Below are positions 59,167 through 64,000 of a stretch of 64,000 bases of DNA, in pieces. A program made the translations under genes and the position numbers. Source of the stretch: Siderastrea radians. Its lineage: Eukaryota > Cnidaria > Anthozoa > Scleractinia > Rhizangiidae. The notes under the pieces are model-generated. The model worked only from the letters and a program-made list of their open reading frames with translations, ran no database searches and was not told the DNA's origin. Location of the stretch: contig OZ024897.1 of the NCBI GenBank assembly GCA_964017195.1, forward strand, positions 11,766,451-11,830,450, in the 5' to 3' direction. The number at the start of each line of letters is the position of its first letter. Positions within the stretch are counted from its first letter, which is position 1.

Positions 59167-62058
59167 CATTTTTCCTCTGAGAACCGAGCTTTTTGTCCAA
59201 GCGTAAACCCTGATTGATTAAACGAGACAAAGAATTGCATATTACAATAATCTTGATCATCAATATAACAATGATCATTGTCTGTCACACTTCGCATTGT
59301 CCAAGCTGTTAAATGATGATGGCTGTCGTCAAGGTCATGGAAAGATTTTATTCCAATATTGTGATAATGATACTGAAGAATATGATAGGTGATTTGATTT
59401 CAGTTTCATTCAAATTAAAAAAAAAAAGAAAAGATACTCAAAATTGAGGGAGTCTTGTTGTCTTTATCATTTCCAGTTAAGTAGGTAAGTAAGTAAACTT
59501 TATTGTATGTTGCTAAAAGGGCTTTAATTGAATCGGCCCTTATATCCCTATCACGCTGTCTAAATCAGCTCAAATTTCTTCATATAAATGACTTTTCGTC
59601 TTGATGGTTTCTGCAGTAAATTTACAGTATTTCTATTCAAACGCCCTATAATTTTGCTATTAGGCAACACTTGTTTTTGCTGTTACATAACACTCGATCA
59701 CGGCATAGCGTTTGTTGCCTTTGCTTTTTTGGCATAATGACTAATTGGTTTTTAATTTTAGGAATCTGTAGGTGCCTAGGTTGATGAGGGAAACTAAATT
59801 GAACTAGACACAGAACTGAAAAGAACAAGTATCTTTTAACGTGAATAGTGCATTACCGGTATTGTCATTTGATTTCAACGAAACTTCGTTTTCTTTTTAT
59901 CATACTGTATATTTCAAAATCGAAGCAATATCTTCGTTGCATAAGTGCACTCGGTGACTACGCCCCAGTGGATTCACGCACTGGCAAACGAAATATTACT
60001 TGACAAACAATCCAAAATAAGAAGAAATGACCTAGCAATGCTTCCAAGATTTTTAAAATTTCCCCTCCTCTTTGTCCTTTTCTTTTATAATTTGAGCGAT
60101 TGGCGTGTTTAATATTAAAATATTGAATTCACTGAGGAATTTTGGGCGAGATTTTTCTCGTTTCACGAAGCGTTTTCTCAGAAATGACAGAATTATCAGA
60201 CCGTATAAATGTAAAAAGCACTGTTGATCCACTTTCAAAAGAAAAGCTACACTGTAAACAAAAGTCAACACAAGGCGGGCGAAATTAAAAGCCGGTAAGC
60301 TGACCAATACACTTGATGGTAATGACTTGAACACAGGAAACCCAAGTGCAGGGTTAACATTTGGCACACGAAAGACGATTTTACCTAAATACTTGAAGTA
60401 CCATGAGACGCAAGAAAGTGCATTTTACCACAAGGGAGCTACTGTTGAATTCTTGGAACCTGGTGATATCTATTTCCAAGCGAAAACTTCAACTGATTAA
60501 ACGAGACAGAGTGAAAAAATTCCTTTCCCTTTCAGCAACACTTCAAAAACGAGAACAATATCTTCCACAAGAGTTAAAAGATAACATTTCTACGTCTAGA
60601 TCAATTTCCTTCATAGACAAAAGAAAAGTAGTTTTGGAAAGAGCTTGGGCAACATAAAAAAGTTTGCGCAAGCTAAAATTCTGGCCTAACCCCTTATTTC
60701 CATAGAGGTTTTGAAATCTATTAAAATAGTGGCCAGTTATCTTCAAAATATAATCAAGGAACAGAATTTTTTTACTACTTCACGCGAGAACTTTCTACTT
60801 TTTAGTAACCGAGTGAGTAGTAGGCCGAGCACAACGTTTCAAAATTGTCTGCCCATGTCCGCATACACATTGTTGAATCTGAAAGCTGCTGTTGAAACAA
60901 ACATCCGTACTATCCGATATTGTAAGCTTAATATTTTTGTCACAGGAAAAATTTTGTTAGATGGCTTTTTGTAGTTAAAACTAAAGAAACAGGAAAGGTA
61001 GACTGCTATTTAAAGTTGCCATGCCATGTTCAGTCCTCCCCAAACAGAAAAGAGTCAGAAGCTGAGCCTATTTAACTAATTCTAGTTAATTTTTGCTAGG
61101 TTAAAAATTTCCATTTACTTAAGTCCAAATATTTGCGGGATACACTTTTCGTGTTCCGGTAATCTCACTGCTAAATTTTGAATTTTTTAGGCTCCTGGAT
61201 CATCATTTTAACGTACGAAGGTAGTCGCATTTGCCACGACACAACCGAAAGTGTTGAAGTGGCTTCCACATTATTATAGCCTTTAATCCCGATATACTAC
61301 CTCTATCAATAACGTATGATCTGTACACAACCAATGATTATAACCCATTGTCTAAAGGCTGGCTATAATAAGTAAACACTCAATCAGCACCGCAATAGAA
61401 GACCTTGGAAGAGTAAAATTGGTCTACATAAAACTTGCACCTTACCTTGAAAATGAAAGTTGGTCCCTGTGGGCTTCAAAACTCTTACTGCTTAAACGTG
61501 AATACGTCCAAAAAACAGACACGTTTTGCTTTTAAAATGAATAAAGGAATCAGAAAATTAAAACTTTTCTGAGTGTTAGGATCGCTGCGATCGCTGGAAA
61601 ATATCTAGAGCTATGCAACGAGAACGGTAGAAATTTTGAAACAGCGGTCGTAGCGATCGAAGGAAACACTGAAAAGGACGAGAATGTCACCGACTTTTAT
61701 GCCTTAAAATCAGAATATTGCAAAATATCACAATATTCCAAAAACGGAATATTTTAATATCCATATTTCATTGTTTTTGTTGCTTTTTTTACTGCAAACA
61801 CCGACAAGAAATTATGATTTCGTTTGGAAAAAGAGTATTTTTCTCAAAATAGAACTCACGGCAACTTGGCAACCTATTATAACATAGCTATTGGTAGCCG
61901 TAAAAGAGCTCAAAAGTGTTGATTTTAGCAAAAATAATTGAAAAAGAAGCGGGTCTGATTACATAACCATCTTAAAGCAAATATCAGAAATTGAACCTTT
62001 GGACAAAATTTGGCGAGTGTTCACACGAAACAGTGGTATTGCAAAATATAGAAAATAC
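59167..62058. other. Distal part of unit C, no gene
   Basis: Aligns with 45370-48230. It has a LINE-like 3' end with a TTAC tail (minus, about 59480-59580) and a GATCGCTGCGATCGC palindrome near 61580 (also 47755). Frames are not conserved between the two copies. Confidence 0.5.
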
Positions 62059-62379
62059 TTAACTGTCAGATTTTAGACTTTTATGATAAATGACGAAAGA
62101 TGCACTTTACATACACTTGACTGTTGGCGTATAATGCGTTGTTTATAGCGTATACATAATACACAAATACAGGAGGGGATGTCGAAATGATCGCGGTATC
62201 CCTGTGGTTTGAGTACCACAGTACGATACTACCGTTCTTAGACATCGAAACTTCATAACATCCTAAAATGTTTGACCCTGTCATGGTGGAAAGAAGAAAA
62301 TTTATTGTTGTTTTTAAAAACCCGTTTAGTCCAAGAGGCAGGTTAACAAGTTATGCTCCTAAGTATTGCGTCTGCTGAC

Positions 62380-62600
62380 AATCCTGAGGAGTGACCACTA
62401 AAATGAAAGGTGTTGAATACTACTTTCCTGTAGTACTATCTGTAATTACACAACGTGGTAGAACCTTTTGTGGAGACTGTAGATGAAACCCTAAAGTGTG
62501 GCTCGGAAAGCTACTGAGCAGTACTTTCCTAGGCCTGTGATGCTGTCAGTTATTACGCTGGACAAAGTGGTTCCAACTTCTGAGTCCGTCAATGAATTCC
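62380..62600. repeat. Copy of the ~108-bp repeat
   Basis: About two diverged units (GAAAGCTACTGAGCAGTACT, CTAAAGTGTG) of the family at 16760-17340. Confidence 0.65.
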
Positions 62601-64000
62601 TTAACTGTTGCCGTGCCTCTGTTTGTAATTATCATATATCGAGAAAAAATCTTGGAATATTAATCAGATGATTTCGTTTTCGAGCTATTGTTTCTAACAT
62701 TATCTTCGTATGGTCTAACTTGAGGTTACAACATTCAGCAAATAATTTTTCAGGTCCTGTCCATTGCATGTGCGAGGTGCCTTACGGAAATCTTCGTTCG
62801 CGTGTTTTTTTAATAGAAACCACGAAAACTTATTTATCTCTGTAAACCCGACGAAACGTAGAATCTGAAGTTAACCATTTTTTCTATAACAAGCGCAACA
62901 TATCATCCCCCAAAATTTTTAGGGTACTCCCCCCGGACACAATTTACACTCGTGACAGTACTAGTTTATACTGAGACGTCTGTAGTGTTTTCAGTATTGT
63001 TTAAGACTTGTTTAAGCCGGTTGTAGACGTTGAGAGTGTTTTTAAATAGATTTGTGTTGTTTTGGTCGCTACCTACAAGTTTCATGAAACAAAGACGTTT
63101 GGGCTTGCGCCTGAAAAACGTTTAAAAATTACGCTGAGAGCTCTTGCATTATTTGACGCGACATCCCTTTATGCCTTAAACTAAAACTAATATTCAATTA
63201 ACACACAATTTTTCAGAGTAGCCACGTGGATATTACGTGGGTCGAGGTAAATATACATCATATACGTTCTTGATTACAGACGTTCCTTTTCTGTACCAAA
63301 ATGTATATATAATTAGAGATTACATGAAATAATTAGAAACGGCAATGGCCTCGTGTCGTTAGGAAAAACGAAATATTAAACGAGGCTCCGTTAAAATAGA
63401 TTGCTTGCAATTTTAGATTTGAAATAACAGGATACTTGCAAATGTTGGGCAAGAAACTAGGGCACACTTTTTGGCTGAGAATTTCTTTTCATATTATATT
63501 GTGAATGAAGAAGTTTTGCTACGGCTTAGAATATAAATTCTTGACTGTCGGACGTATATAGACATCAAGGTGCGTTTAGTCTAAAGTACACTACTTATTA
63601 CCATTTAATTATATAACTTATGAGTGCCATATTGCATTAGATTTTGTATTTTGCTCATTGGTGATTACTTGCACTTTGATGTGGACTGTCAAATCAACTG
63701 AAATTTTTTGAGGGATTAATTTTTTTTTTATAATTTCGGTAAATGACCGTAGAAATTAAGTATAGGCACGTAATGCGTACACGAGATACTTCAACACTGG
63801 CTAACACTCTGAATAAAACTGTCACGCGCCAGGCACGTGATAACTTTACCGGCTTCCTGTCACTGATATTCAATTTCCAAGGTCATCGGCATATTTTCGT
63901 GTTTTTTCGTTGCCTCTTGTTTTTTTTGGAGAGGGAGTCATTAGGAAAAGAGGATTGTTGCATTAATCACTTCCACATTCAATGTCATCGCGAAGCTGGA
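62601..64000. other. Non-coding stretch, nothing recognised
   Basis: Single-copy AT-rich sequence with no frame above 60 codons and no recognised element. Confidence 0.45.

Larger units (their letters stand above)
48233..62058. repeat. 13.8-kb duplication block, second copy (unit C)
   Basis: Tandem copy of 34288-48230. The head joins the tail of the first copy at 48230-48233 with two extra bases (GA). The end at 62058 (GAAAATAC) is followed by single-copy sequence. Differences include two new mini-elements (50401 and 59008), a ~100-bp insert at about 56022-56128, a ~57-bp insert near 53410-53465 and a ~150-bp loss near 58585. Confidence 0.9.

Overview
The window looks like non-model animal nuclear DNA, most probably from an anthozoan cnidarian such as a stony coral. 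It is AT-rich and gene-poor, contains introns with GT..AG borders, is crowded with foldback and miniature DNA elements, and carries a GPI-type alpha carbonic anhydrase and an intronless BTB-BACK-PHR protein of a kind abundant in corals. The organism call is inference. No bacterial, phage, CRISPR or viral gene system was seen.

Layout. 1-4.1 kb: a large inverted repeat with a nested foldback element. 5.1-7.5 kb: two blocks of a 26-bp tandem repeat around a tRNA-Thr-like sequence, then a 22-bp array. 7.5-17.4 kb: no convincing gene; three foldback palindromes, clustered NRF1/E2F-like motifs, a degenerate ~110-130 bp tandem array and a ~108-bp repeat. 17.9-21.1 kb: a set of short exon-like cassettes on the minus strand with good splice borders, possibly a decayed or fast-evolving gene.

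21.5-62.06 kb is a nested segmental duplication. Unit A (about 21,477-28,800) and unit B (28,806 to about 39,165) are head-to-tail copies that each hold an intact 444-aa BTB gene. A second event then copied a 13.9-kb block from the middle of BTB copy 2 (34,288) to 48,230, giving 48,233-62,058. It duplicated the complete seven-exon carbonic anhydrase gene and left a third BTB copy cut at its 3' end and further damaged. The result is BTB1, BTB2, CA1, BTB3 pseudogene, CA2, all on the minus strand. Several miniature transposons are present in one copy and absent, with an intact target site, in its sister, so they order events in the locus.

Function. The two carbonic anhydrases are predicted to be secreted and membrane-anchored, hydrating CO2 at the cell surface. 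Each has a TATA box and CACGTG E-boxes just upstream. The BTB proteins are predicted Cullin-3 adaptor-like factors. Nothing in the sequence shows a functional link between the two families beyond co-duplication. 62.1-64 kb has only a repeat fragment.
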